Below, piece after piece: positions 11,980-22,939 of a stretch of DNA of 40,426 bases. The position numbers were made by a program, and so were the translations under genes. A model generated the notes under the pieces. The model was given only the letters and a program-made list of their open reading frames with translations, had not been told where the DNA came from and did not search any database. Numbering within the stretch: the stretch's first letter is position 1; every line of letters begins with the position of its first letter. The DNA comes from Actinomortierella ambigua (Eukaryota > Mortierellomycota > Mortierellomycetes > Mortierellales > Mortierellaceae). The DNA is taken from contig JAAAJB010000327.1 in the NCBI GenBank assembly GCA_016098155.1, positions 1 through 40,426 on the forward strand, written 5' to 3'.

Positions 11980-12271
11980 AGAATATGCAGGAGCAAGCAG
12001 ATTTATAAAATTTGAATACGTACAAAATATTTACTCATACATAGACGATGGGAAAAAAAACCATCGTTGTTCCCATTCCCCAACAACATGGATACATTTG
12101 TGCTACACCCTCAAGGCCTCAACACTCTCCAGCCCATATTCAGAGATATGAATGTGAAAAAGCATGTTTGTTGAAATAGTTCAAGGGATGAGATTAGATG
12201 GGGAAAGGGAGAGGGGGGGGGGAGGGAGAGATGAAAAGTGATAATACGAAATCATGTAACAAAAAATTGGT
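11980..12271. other. Convergent 3' intergenic region
   Basis: 292 bp between the M28 stop and the Tea4-like stop on the opposite strand. It contains AT-rich sequence just after 11990, an A8 run at 12052-12059 and a G-rich run near 12211-12220; it most likely holds both transcript ends. No gene is seen. Confidence 0.6.
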
Positions 12272-14984
12272 CTAGAATACTGTGGTCTTGACCTTGGCCA
12301 GCAAAGCATCAAGTTCCTGCAGAAAATAATCGTAAGAAAACGGAGATTTCGGGTTAGTATCGAGCTTCATCCTTCTTCCTCCTATGTGAATGACATCCAG
12401 CAAAAGAAAAAAAATAGCCCAACTTACTCCTTCAACACGATCGAGAGCTGCGTCAACCTCTTGCCAGCAGGCCAAAACTTCAGGATGGCAGTCAGGCGCC
12501 ACGTCCTTGAGGCTCAGTTCGCGCGTCATAAACTCCAGCATCTGCATCTTGAGGGAGCCATCATCGGAGGAGTTGTCGTCGTCGCCATCGTCTTCGTCCT
12601 CTTCTTCCAGCAGCGCATCGTGATTCTTCTTCTTTTTCTTGTCGTATTGGTTGTCATCGTGGCTAATGCCACTCTGTTTGTCATCATTATCCAGATTGTG
12701 GTGGTGTTGGTCATTAGATCGTTCACTGCGCTGCTGCTGTTGTTGTTGTTTTTGTTGGTTGCCGTCGGCATCGTATCCAGCCTGGCCTTGGGTATCATGA
12801 CGCGATGTCGTCGAGCTCTTCAACTCCTTGAGCTTCTTAGCGGCCTTGCTGTGGCTCAACAATGATGCCTTGAACGCTGACGGCAACTGCACAAGCTTGC
12901 CATCCGGTCCAATGTATGCTCCTCCTCCTACTCCTCCGATGCCTCCTATAGCGCCCATACCGCCGGCCCTCGACAACGCTCCAAACCCGGTCGATGTTGT
13001 GCTCACATGGCTCACAGAGCTCGATCGCCCTCCACGGACCAACGTCAGCAGATCCTGCATTCCTGCATTGTAGTCGGACGACAACAGCCACTGCTCCTTC
13101 GTCATGTCCCTGTTTCCGCTACCAGGCATGCGAGCGCCACTGTTGGTCTCGGCCACACTCGCACTGGCCGACCGCGACCGCAGCTGCGTGCCGGCAGCGC
13201 CAGCTGTGCCCGATCGCAGCGACGCTGGACTACCGGTAACGTTACTGCCAGCCGACGACGGTCCCAGGCTTGGGAGCAATGTCGACGTTTGCACTGAGAG
13301 TGGCTGACTACCACCATTCAGAGACGAAGGCGAAGATGCACCGCTGCCCTGCTGTAACCGCCGAGGAATCGGCGAGAACGATCGTGAAGATGAAGGAGCT
13401 CCCTCCACACCGCCGGCACCACTGACGTCTGCGCCACCAGTCGTCGTGGCCACAGCGGCAGCAGCAGCGGCGGCCATGCCAAGTGACGACAATGGCTTAC
13501 CAGCACCTGCTGGGCTCGCCGATAATGTCGAACGAGATACGCCATAGGGCGATCCTGGTCGTAGCGACTGTGGCGACCCTGGCGTTACTGATCGCACCAT
13601 TGGCATGGGCGAGACTGACCGAGCACTCAGCGTCGCCACCGAAGCGACTTGAATCTCCACATCGCTATCACGCTTCTTCAAGTGCTGCGATGGACTACCG
13701 CTCCGAGCGATCGGCGAGTTGGCAAACGGCCCTGTCGAGGACGGCCACCCTTTGCTGGCATATTGGCTATCCATGCTCCGTGCCGAGATCGGGGACCCTG
13801 TCCGTGAGCCAGATCCGCCTGGTGTCGGCGACGACGAGTTGGAATGCATTGTCCGTATCGACGGCTGCATGGGACTGTTTCCAGCACTGTTGGACACATC
13901 CAGGATCTGGAGGGACTCCTCCGACTCTGCAAATTCGCCCATCTGCTGCTGATGTTGCATCGTCGGCGTCGAGGCCATCGGCGACCTGCCACCCATGTCG
14001 TCAGACACACCATCAACACTCTTTAAGACTCGCTCCAACTTTAGCAATGTATCGCCACCTCGGGCCAGCTGGCCCAGGTGCTCTAGCACATCCCGTTCCT
14101 GTGTCGACGTCCGGCTCATCCCGGAGCTGTTGGACACGGACCGCTGAGGACGGTGATGGCCCGGCGATGACGCGCTTGCTTGCCGCCGCGCCATGCTGGC
14201 TGCCACCGTCTGTGAAGCGCGCGCCACAGCGGCTGCGGCACGATCCTTATGCGACATGGACTCCTGGGTTGGTGTCCCCGGTGGTTCGTCATCGTGAATC
14301 ACAGGCAAAATCTCGAGATGACCATCGTCCTCGTCCTCGTCCAGGTCATCCTCATCATCCTCACCCAGGATATCCTCAATGATCTCTGAAATGTCAATCT
14401 CCTCACCGCCTTCTGTTGGGATGAACGAGTACCGGTACTGCCTCGAGTTGATCAGCCTTGATGATCGGATCACACCCTTGTTGAGCACAATATCGACTCC
14501 TTGCGTCGAGTTCTTCTTGATGTTCAGTGGCGCCACCTTGGACGCTGCCAGCCCGTGGGCAGAGGTGGGCCGGCTGTAATTCATCTCGTCCCGCGTCGAC
14601 ATGGTGCTATCGCGTTGCCACGACGACATGGCCTTGGCCTGGTTCGTCGACTCTCGTGATGCGGACCTCTCTTGCTCCTGTGACGGAACTGAGGAAGAAA
14701 GGGACAGCGGTGAAGGCCCATGCGACGACATCGTCGGCGACGTCACTCGTTGTGCGCGCTCCGCTCGATGCACCCGGTCTGGCGTCAGCGACCGGCTCTC
14801 GTCCTGGTCAGCGCCGCCTACACCATAGTTCGAAAGATTGGACGGAGCTGGCGATGGCACCTGTTGAGAGCGCAACAACGGTGATGATGGCGCCTGGCCT
14901 TGACCTACACTCGGCGACCGTGCGCGTTGGCGCATAGCAAGTTGGTCCGGTGTTGGCGTCCGTGATCCTGCACCTGATTGTACA

Positions 14985-15017
<33 letters not shown>

Positions 15018-18000
15018 AGTGATTGAATCGATGGTGTTGGGCTTGGACGACCAGATCCGTCCACAACGATCGTGGATTTGATTGGGCTAGTTGGCCCCAT
15101 CACCACCGAGTCTGTACGCCGAGGAATGCGAACCCCCGAAGGCAGCGCACCACCCGTCGGCGATGCTGGACCACGGGTCGATTGAAGGGCCGCCTGCATG
15201 ATCGAGCGGGCATGCTGTTGCTGAGGCGACATGGGTGAGCCCGGTGAGAGGGGGCGCGAGCCAATATCGTTCGACATGGAACGATGGCCACGAGGACTAG
15301 TAGGGCTGGACAGACCGGGCTCAAGGGCTCCTCCGTTTTGACTAGCAGAGTGAAGCGATTGAGCCTGTAATGGCTCGGGTACCTTCTTGCCTGTCTGTTT
15401 CTTCTGGCGCACCTCCTCCTCCGCTTGGACACTCTTGGCCGCCTTGCGAAGGTAAAAAATATAATCCGGCGCGGTCGGCATCGAGGCCACATCGGCCTTG
15501 GGAGAGCGGCGGATCGGCATGAGTCGATGGTCCTCAAGACACTTGTGCAGAGGCGTCTCTGGCAAAAGCGAGATCTCATCCCCCATCTTGTGAGCCATTG
15601 CCAATCCAGGTGGCAGGGCCATCAGCTGAAGGCTGAGCTGGTAGTGGATCAGCAGTCCATCCGGCGCACTCATTCGGCGGGCCTTGAGAAAGTGCTCTGC
15701 AACACCATCGACAACGCCTGTCCGGATCTCCATTCTCTCGAGCGCTTTATAGACGACGTCACCCACATTGGAGATGACCTGCAGGGGCAACCACAGCTCA
15801 ATTTTGGAAGCGAACGAGGCTGGGTCCACATGCTTGCTCTGGAGTAGCTCTCTTGGTGTTACAGTGCTCATGCCCTCCAGAACCACCACCGACGCTGGCA
15901 GATCTTGTGCAAGACAGATAACCTTTACCCACACAAAGTCTTCCATGGTCGGCGTCGTGGGTGTTGAAGGTCCAGATGTAGAGCCTGAACGGCGAATCTT
16001 CTTGTTGAGGAAAAATCGGATCGACCGCTGGGCTGGGTCATGGACTTTTCCAGAACCGATTCGCCGAACAGAGTTGGGGCTGGATGGCGTGTTGGACATG
16101 TAAGAATTGGTCGAATTGATGGACATCATGGATGAGACGGAGGATATGGACAGACGATGGTCCTTGGGCAGAGGAGTTGTCAGGTGTGAAGTCAGCGATT
16201 GATAGATCGCCATAGGCTTATCATTTTGCTGCAGCACAGTTTCGTCTATCGAGAAGGTACAGAGGGAAAATATAGACGCGTCAGAGAGTTTCCTCGCTAT
16301 CTTTTCTAGCAACACATACATACAATCATTGAAAGAAAGGGAAAACACAGGCCAAAGAAGCTGCTTACCACCATCAACACCCTTGACAGTCAGGAAAAAG
16401 TCGGCACTTGAGGCCACACCATCCGGTGCCAGACGGAACTTGACCACTGCTTGGTTGGCTACCTCTGATGCTAGTGTTTGAGAGTTGACAATAACAGTCT
16501 TGTACATGGACGCGCCAAAGTCGACATTGCCAGGGTAGACACGAAGGGTGATGATCTCTTGAGTGGACGATGCACCCTCCGGGGCTTGCCCCGTCAAGGG
16601 TGGAGACTTGAGGCCGCCGCTCGAGTTGGATCCAATTGAACCATTCGAGTTTGATCGCGATCGGAAGATGCCAGCACTAGCGCCTGTGATACCTCCTCCG
16701 CCGCGGTTCTTGCTCTTCTCCTTCTCTTGCCGTTCACGCTCTTTACGCTCCTTCTCTTTTTCCTTGTCCTTGGAGCCCTTGACGACACCGAAGAGGCTCT
16801 TGAACTTGCCAGGCTTCTTGACAACCACCTCTGGCGGCAAGCCAGCCTCGTACTCTTCCTTTGTTTTCCGAGGAGGCTCTACCGTATTGCCATTGCCAAA
16901 CAGTGCTTGCATCTTGGCATTGCGGCGCTCCTCCATGCGTTGTCGTTGTACTTCACGCTCCTCCTCTTCCGAATCTAAGCTCAGGCGATCATTCAAATGT
17001 TGTGTAGAGTCCGACGAAAGCCGGAGCTTCTTTGCCTTGCCTGGGGCTGTGTGACCGCGGTTAATGGGGATGTCGTCGCGCGCAATCGCAGGCGTGAGTG
17101 AAATGATCTTTGGCTCCGCATCCAAAATGAAATCATCTTCGTCCAGGAGAGGCTTGCGGTACCGGTTGGTGATATTCACGTCGTCGTCAGAGTCGTCTGT
17201 ATCATCATCACGATCATTAGCGCCGCTGCGGTCAGCCGAACCTAGTTGATCAATGTCCATACTATCAATCTGACGCTGCACTGCCTGTGCCCGTGCCTGT
17301 GATTGTGCTTGTGCCTGCACCTGTGCTTGTGCCTGAGCCTCGAGAGCCTCGCGCTGGCGCTGCTCCTCCATAATCTCGCGCTCCATTCGCTCAGCCTCCA
17401 GCTGAATCTCTGTCTTTTCGGTCGAGGCTGCTTCCTGGTCGGCACCCATAGACATGGCAAGCTGGCGAGCCTCCTGATCCAGATGTGCTTGACTGGCACC
17501 GTCTTCACCAGCACTCTCGCCAGTTCCTTCGTCGTCCTCGTCCATGTCTTCGTCCTCGTCCTCCTCATCGCCTTCATCGCCATACCATTCACCCTCTTCG
17601 TCGTACTCATCGTCATCCCATTCGGCATCACTTCCCCCAAAGAACTCGTTCTGGGCGGTAAAGATGACAGACTTGCGATTGGAAGGCTTATCGGAGGATC
17701 CAAGCTCAATATTAGGGCGAGGGTTGAAATCATCCCAAATTGCCTGTGGTGCCGAGAGTCCAACGTTCCGATACTTGTTCAGTCGAGCGAGGCGCTCAAA
17801 TGGGGTCTATTGAGAAGAAACCAATATCCGCCATGAGAAACAGAAACTAGCAGAATACATCGAGCGGACCGGTCGACTGACCTGTTTCGCTCCCTCCACT
17901 TTTTCTCCAACACACTTTTTCCGTAGTACCTCGATATTTTCAGCGGGGATGTAGCCAATGACACCTGTTTTGAGAACACGGACGAGCCACCAGTAGACGT

Positions 18001-18664
18001 TGGTGTCTTCGAGCAGCATCAGAGGATCATTGCGAACAACAGAGGCTTGACCTTCTTGTGTGGCGACAAAGGTGTGGAGTGCATAGACGAGGTCAAAGTC
18101 GATATCATCCTCTGTCAGAGAGATGGTCTCCGACTCGTCATCATCTTCATCTTCGTCCTCTTCTTCTTCCTCGTCGTCATCCTCGAGGTCCTCGTCGTCT
18201 TCGTTCTGGTGGTCGAGCTCCAGCATGGCAGGCACCAACTGGTCCTGGGCATGATGAGCACCACCACTGTTGCCCATATCATCGTGCAGTTGGTGTCTAT
18301 GTTGTGCGTGATCTTCATCATGGCTCATATCGGACGAGTCATGACGAGAGAGCACCAGATTATGCTGCTGCTCTTTGTGTTGTTGTTGCTGTTGCTCTTT
18401 GATGTATGTTGCGTACTCCTCGTCGTCCTCCTCGGTGCTGTCGTCCTCATAGGCGTAGGTATCATGATAATGAGAGTCCGGGACCTCACTGATGTTGTTG
18501 TGATTGGTGGTGTTGTTATTAGGATAATTAGGGTTGGTACTGGTGCTGTTGTTGCTGTTGTTGTACGCGTGGTGGGAGTCCTGCGAAGCAGTAGCCATCG
18601 ATGCAGATCGCAGGGAGGAGGCGAGGTTGCTCAGGCTGCCTCCTCCTAGGCCGGTCGACGCCAT
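12272..18664 (-). CDS. tea4: Tea4/Bud14-like SH3 polarity scaffold with PP1-docking motif and RA-like domains
   Basis: Tea4 and Bud14 are cortical polarity factors that bring type-1 phosphatase to growth sites. Minus-strand exons 18664-17882, 17806-16369, 16245-12428 and 12316-12272 join in phase to 2027 aa. An Asn/Gln/acidic N-terminus leads to an SH3 domain at ~191-246 (A-L-H-T-F, the W-W pair at 225-226 and G-Y-I-P-A-E-N-I-E), continuing into T-P-F-E-R-L-A-R-L-N as in Tea4. KSVIF at 306-310 fits the RVxF rule for PP1 docking, the position and form known from Bud14. Acidic and coiled Gln/Glu stretches follow. Near residues ~590-690 (spanning intron 2) and again ~710-880 the sequence looks like Ras-association folds; then ~1000 residues of Ser/Pro-rich disorder with a CAG-encoded Gln run, an acidic patch and a Val/Leu-rich C-terminal helix. 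Introns 2 and 3 are stop-free and multiples of three. Family assignment is firm; the RA call is by eye. Confidence 0.85.
14986..15016. repeat. CTG trinucleotide repeat encoding a Gln run
   Basis: About ten CTG units on the plus strand (CAG on the coding minus strand) give a poly-Gln run within the disordered part of the Tea4-like protein. Such tracts commonly vary in length. Confidence 0.9.
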
Positions 18665-19843
18665 GCTTGACGGGAGGGTGAATAGGGGTGGAAGGGAGAA
18701 GAAAGGGTGGGCGCTTTAGGAGAGAGGGGGAGGGGCAAGGCAGAAAGCAAGAGTGGTCTGTGGTGATTTGTAGAACAATACAGACAGAGGAAGATGCTTT
18801 TTGTTTTCTTTGTCTGCTAAAACTGGAGGGACCGAGCAGCAGCCTGTACAGCAATTAGCACTATGGTGTGTCACAGACAACAGGTATTGTCAGCCAGCAT
18901 GGTCAAATGAGGGAACATGAAGCATCGACAGGTCAGGTACAGCTTTTTTGTTATATTACCATCTGCGGGGAAAAGGTTTCGAATGCGGAACAGGAACTGA
19001 TGATGAATGAATCACAGCCAGGGGTAAGAGTATAAAATAAAGAGATGTAGAGAGAGAGAGAGCAGGTGGCGGTAGGGTCCTTGCAGACTATGGACGTGAG
19101 GGTGCTCTGGTGGCGGTGGGGGAAGAGGGAGAGTGGGATGGAGCAGCTTGGAGAGGGGGGGGGTGTCAGTGGATGGAAGAGAAGAATGAGTAAGAATGGG
19201 TGAGAGTAAGTGAATGAGGGGAGTGAGTGAGTGAAGGGAGATGATGACTGATTCCCCGAGTCGAGGGAGAGGAGAGAGAGGGAGGAGAGAGAGGGAAAGG
19301 AGAGAGAGAGAAAGTGTGAAGGGAAGAGCAACAAAACGAGAGCCCCTGGCCAGCGAAAAAAAAAAAAAAGAGGAGTCTGTCTGAGTGGGTTAGATGTGTT
19401 GTTACCTATTCGCTGCTCTCAACAAAAAAGAAAACTCAAATTGCTGCTTAATGGACAGTGTGCCTCGACGCTCTCTTGTGTACAAAAGGGAAGAAGGGGA
19501 GAAAGAAGGCTGAGAAGTAGAGGAAGAAGGAGGAGCACCCCTTCCCCAAGTCATCCCCCCATGGCGCGCTTTCATTTCAACCCATGCAATATACGATAAA
19601 GTGTGCCAGATGTTTTATTGCAGCTGTAATTGCGATAATTGAGATACTGATGGGATCTCAAGGTACATGACATCGCGCACTGCACCTGACTTCCTCCTTC
19701 CCCCTCATGAAACTCGAATGGAGATTGGGTCCGGGGGCTCGCCATGACTACGGCAGCCAGCTTGCTTTTTTGGTGCATACAGATGTGCTCAAGTTGCAGC
19801 TTGGGTGCATCAAGATCTTTTCTACACCATACTGGACGGAGGT

Positions 19844-19846
<3 letters not shown>

Positions 19847-19902
<56 letters not shown>
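19847..19902. repeat. (GA)n microsatellite, ~56 bp
   Basis: Long uninterrupted GA dinucleotide repeat continuing into degenerate purine-rich sequence to about 19955. Confidence 0.95.
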
Positions 19903-19908
<6 letters not shown>

Positions 19909-20146
19909 AAGTGAGAGTGAGAAAGACGGAGAGTGGGAGAGAGAAAGACCGGGAACAAAAATATGTGGACAATAAAAGAGAGAAATGTACAACAAATAGC
20001 ATTCTTAATCTCTATCGTTCATACATGCCAGCCAAGTAAGCTATTGTTTATTTGACTTTGTGGAACGCTTCAATTATTCTTTTTCACCAATTGAATCGCT
20101 ATATTCAATCGGAATTAAGATCATATGCCTCTCCTACTCAGTTCCA

Positions 20147-20485
20147 CAAGGCTGGTTCTCCACGCACCTCTCCACGCACCTCTCAACGCGCCCGACCTCA
20201 CTCTCATATCGGCAACCGATGGGCATGTAACAACAGCATGGATAGGAGCAAGGAAAAAAAAAAAAGAGGGTAGGCTGCTACGAAAAGCAGATTCTAGGTC
20301 TCTGCTCGTATGCAGAAGTACAAAACTTTTCAGGTACTCACGAAGGAAGGGGTTCGGCCACCAAGGGCTCGGTTTGGGGGGAAGGGAGTTGGTGGTTCCA
20401 CCATGCAACACTTCTGCACAGCCTATCGAGTGTTGCAGACAGGGGTGAATGTAAAGGCGCATGAATTGGCGCATGAATTGTTGGC
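20147..20485. repeat. Possible inverted blocks of a tandem 12-mer (MITE-like)
   Basis: At ~20147-20185 the plus strand carries three imperfect 12-mers of the form TCTCCACGCACC. At ~20446-20485 the minus strand carries three of the form ATTCATGCGCCA. Both share a C-A-Y-G-C-R-C-C core with period 12 and both point inward, as subterminal repeats of a small DNA transposon would. Similarity is only moderate and I cannot define element ends or a target-site duplication. Confidence 0.3.
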
Positions 20486-20845
20486 CGCCTCAAGAATGAA
20501 ATTATATAACCCAGTTTGGTATGCGCGAGGGTTACGCGACAGACCGTTCTCGGATAGGCAGACCCACAAATCTTAGACAAGCGCCCTGAACCAAGACTCC
20601 GAGACTTTTCTCCCGCTCTCTTGGGAGATCCTTCTATGTATGGCGGCGGCTTTAGGCCCTGGGTGCCTCAGGTGGATATCTAACTCTCTCTCTCTTTCGA
20701 ATCCGCATAGACACAATAATAAAGGGCATTGCACAAACACGGCATTATGACTACTGAGAATAAAAGAGAGTCCAACACATCTCAATTATGCATTTCATTA
20801 CCAACGCCTCGTTTGGGTCAGGAAGTACTAAACCCAACCCCACAT

Positions 20846-20959
20846 ACAGCGTGATTGAGAGGCTGGAAAGCCTCACAACAGAGGTTGTGGGATCTTTATG
20901 CTGTTGCTAATTCTCCTAACGGGGAGGCGATAAAGAAGGGAGGCGGATGAGCTCCCTTT
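20846..20959 (+). ncRNA. Candidate structured RNA: cluster of short hairpins
   Basis: Hairpin A (20859-20874) has six perfect pairs, GAGGCT/AGCCTC, closed by a GGAA loop, which fits the stable GNRA type. Hairpin B (20875-20888, or one pair longer if it takes C20874) abuts it with ACAAC/GTTGT and an AGAG loop. ACAGC at 20846-20850 can pair with GCTGT at 20900-20904, closing both into a three-way junction. Two more follow: CTCC/GGAG (20913-20926) and AAGGGAG/CTCCCTT (20936-20958). No reading frame crosses the region convincingly. I could not match it to U1-U6, RNase P/MRP, SRP or tRNA signatures; strand and transcription are unknown, and chance or transposon origin remains possible. Confidence 0.3.
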
Positions 20960-21153
20960 CACCCACCTAAAGTTGACGTGTGGCTGTACCTCGGGGAGTG
21001 CTGTCCGCTGATGGTCGAAAATTCAGTTCTTGTTTTGTAGTAGAGCGGGATTCACACCTTTCGCTTCCTATGCCACGCTCGGTCACATGACTCGGCAAAC
21101 TCTAAATGTGTTTGCGCTCATGTATTCATTAACAATTCGCAAGGTATGAATGA

Positions 21154-22594
21154 ATGGCAGGTTGCGGAGGGTTCTTTATTGTTCACGTCTCGCCCTCGAA
21201 GTTTGTTCTGTACCCGAGAATAAGATTGACATATATCTCGTCGGATCTACTAAGCAGGTCTTGTATGCAAATGGATGCCGGCCAAGTTCCAGCCAACCTG
21301 GGGACTGCACAAAAGCAAGCTAGGGTCCCCTCACAAGGCAACAACATCTCACCTGAAGCTGTTCAGCATATTGGTAATCAGTCGCGTCATATACCTGGAC
21401 ACAACCGTCACCAGTCTCACCGATCGTTCAAGCCGCATAAACGACCAAACGTACCAATTGAGAGACACAGCAATGGTGCCATTATGCGGCACTGGAGCGA
21501 TGGGATTGAGCCCACTTCCAACGATGGTATGCCAAAAGTGTTTCTTCGCAACCTAGAGAACTCGACAAAACGATTGTGATACTGAGTAGAGCCGATCGCC
21601 CATTTATCTAGGAACATTTACGATGATGACATACAATCTGCTGGCGGACAGTCTTGCCTTCAACAACCGCTACCTGTACAACCATTGCAGACGTCAACAC
21701 CTCGACTATGGCTATCGTGGACAACTACTCCTTCGAGAGATTTTAGGTAAAAATTCGACCTGTAGTGGGGCGCGTGATTGCTGATTGAATAGAAATAGCT
21801 TATATCCACCGGACGAAATTGCCTCGATCCTTTATTGATTCATCTTTAGCACGCAGATTGTCGTTGTATTGCTTCCAAGAGCTTGACCTCAGGGACTATG
21901 AAGAACTCTTCAACCCGGCAATGAGCCGTGCTGGTTACACGGGGTTTTTCATCAAGCGCACCGGAACAGACAAGGCCGATGGGTGTGCTCTCTTCTATCG
22001 GTGTGACCAGTATGTCTTTCATTTTTTTCAGTTTTGCTCATGCTTGGTTTATCGACCGTTGCTAAAATAATTTCTTTCTTTTCTAAAGGGTCTATGCCGT
22101 CGCGATCAAAGGAGTGGAATTTCGTCACAACACGTTTGCAGAGAGAGAGAACGTGGGTATCGTGGCGCTGCTTGACATTAAAGACGGTAGGTATTATTGA
22201 AGATAATGCCAAACCGCATGTCAGTGTTGATGAGCCGCTTGCTATAATATACTCACGTGGCCTTACCCTATTTTGTGCCTTCGATAGGTCCTCGATGTCG
22301 GCGAGTGTGTATTGCCACGACTCATGTCTTATTCAATCCAAAAAGAGGACTTATCAAGATGGCGCAGCTTCGATATCTACTAAATGTCGCCGAGGCCACT
22401 GTGGCTGCACAAGATGAACACGTTCCAACAAGTAAGCACAGCCGTACTCGAGGATGAGGATGTGTTTTACGTGCAACTTACTTGATAAATGAGGGCTAAT
22501 CCGCTTGCCACCTCAAGTTTTATGCGGCGACCTGAACTCATTCCCTGAGAGCCTCATTTACGAGTATCTCACGACGTGTAAGTATAATCAATGA
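21154..22594 (+). CDS. CCR4/Angel/nocturnin-type phosphodiesterase, C-terminally truncated (possible pseudogene)
   Basis: Belongs to the endonuclease/exonuclease/phosphatase fold used by CCR4-like deadenylases. Six exons join in phase (21154-21526, 21612-21746, 21850-22009, 22089-22186, 22288-22431, 22518 onward); reading through the last gives 328 aa. Visible motifs: T-Y-N-L-L-A-D (metal-site Asn), C-F-Q-E-L-D (catalytic Glu), T-H-V-L-F-N-P-K-R-G and C-G-D-L-N-S (Asp/Asn). The usual ~100 further residues with the terminal Ser-Asp-His motif are absent. A good donor (GTAAGT at 22578) follows, but I find no matching exon before striatin starts at 23351. The residues before C-F-Q-E (A-R-R-L-S-L-Y) differ from the family's A-Y-N-A-D-I-V, hinting at decay or a misplaced junction. 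The true start Met is uncertain; the first exon up to the T-F-T motif has no recognisable domain. Confidence 0.6.
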
Positions 22595-22658
22595 TCATCG
22601 AAACATACGCCTTTCATTCTGTATTACTCGTCTTCTCACCGCTTCCCTTTTTATGTGG

Positions 22659-22683
22659 TTTTTTTTTTTTTTTTTTTTTTTTT
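22659..22683. repeat. Poly(T) run of 25
   Basis: Homopolymer just after the last recognisable exon of the CCR4-like gene and before the pyrimidine-rich leader of striatin. Read on the minus strand it is a poly(A) tract. Confidence 0.9.
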
Positions 22684-22939
22684 GCCTCCAATTTCGTTGC
22701 TCGGATTGGATGGGATGGGATGGGAACAGATGGGACACACGAGGGGCGGGTCGGGGGTGGTTGGGAAGAGAGAGTGAGCGCGAAAGAGAGAGGAACCCAT
22801 GTTCTCCTTCCCTTGTGCCCCCACCATACGGAGCCTTCCAGCCCTACCTGCCAACTGCCATTCGCTCAATTCAACGTATCATCTCTGCTGCCCTTTGCCT
22901 ATGACGCTGCATCATCATATCGCAGCTGAGGGGGCTGTC

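Larger units (their letters stand above)
18665..21153. other. GA-rich upstream region and gene-poor spacer
   Basis: 18665-19350 is purine-rich on the plus strand, i.e. a pyrimidine-rich 5' leader and promoter for the minus-strand Tea4-like gene. 19380-20840 has no supported reading frame; it includes a long (GA)n repeat and inverted 12-mer blocks at ~20147-20185 and ~20446-20485. 20846-20960 forms several tight hairpins. 20965-21153 shows nothing recognisable apart from a 6-bp-arm hairpin (GCAAAC...GTTTGC) near 21093. Confidence 0.6.

Noticed and set aside
13483..14382. Plus-strand 299-aa open frame
   Set aside because: It is a shadow of the antisense Tea4-like coding exon, arising from its Ser/Pro-rich codon use.
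20913..20926. Telomerase RNA template (CCTAAC)
   Set aside because: Only six bases match; a template would need about one and a half telomere repeats, and no core domains are visible.
21000..21026. Hammerhead-ribozyme-like CTGATG...GAAA
   Set aside because: There is no room for stem II between the two core segments and no matching stem I/III; chance similarity.
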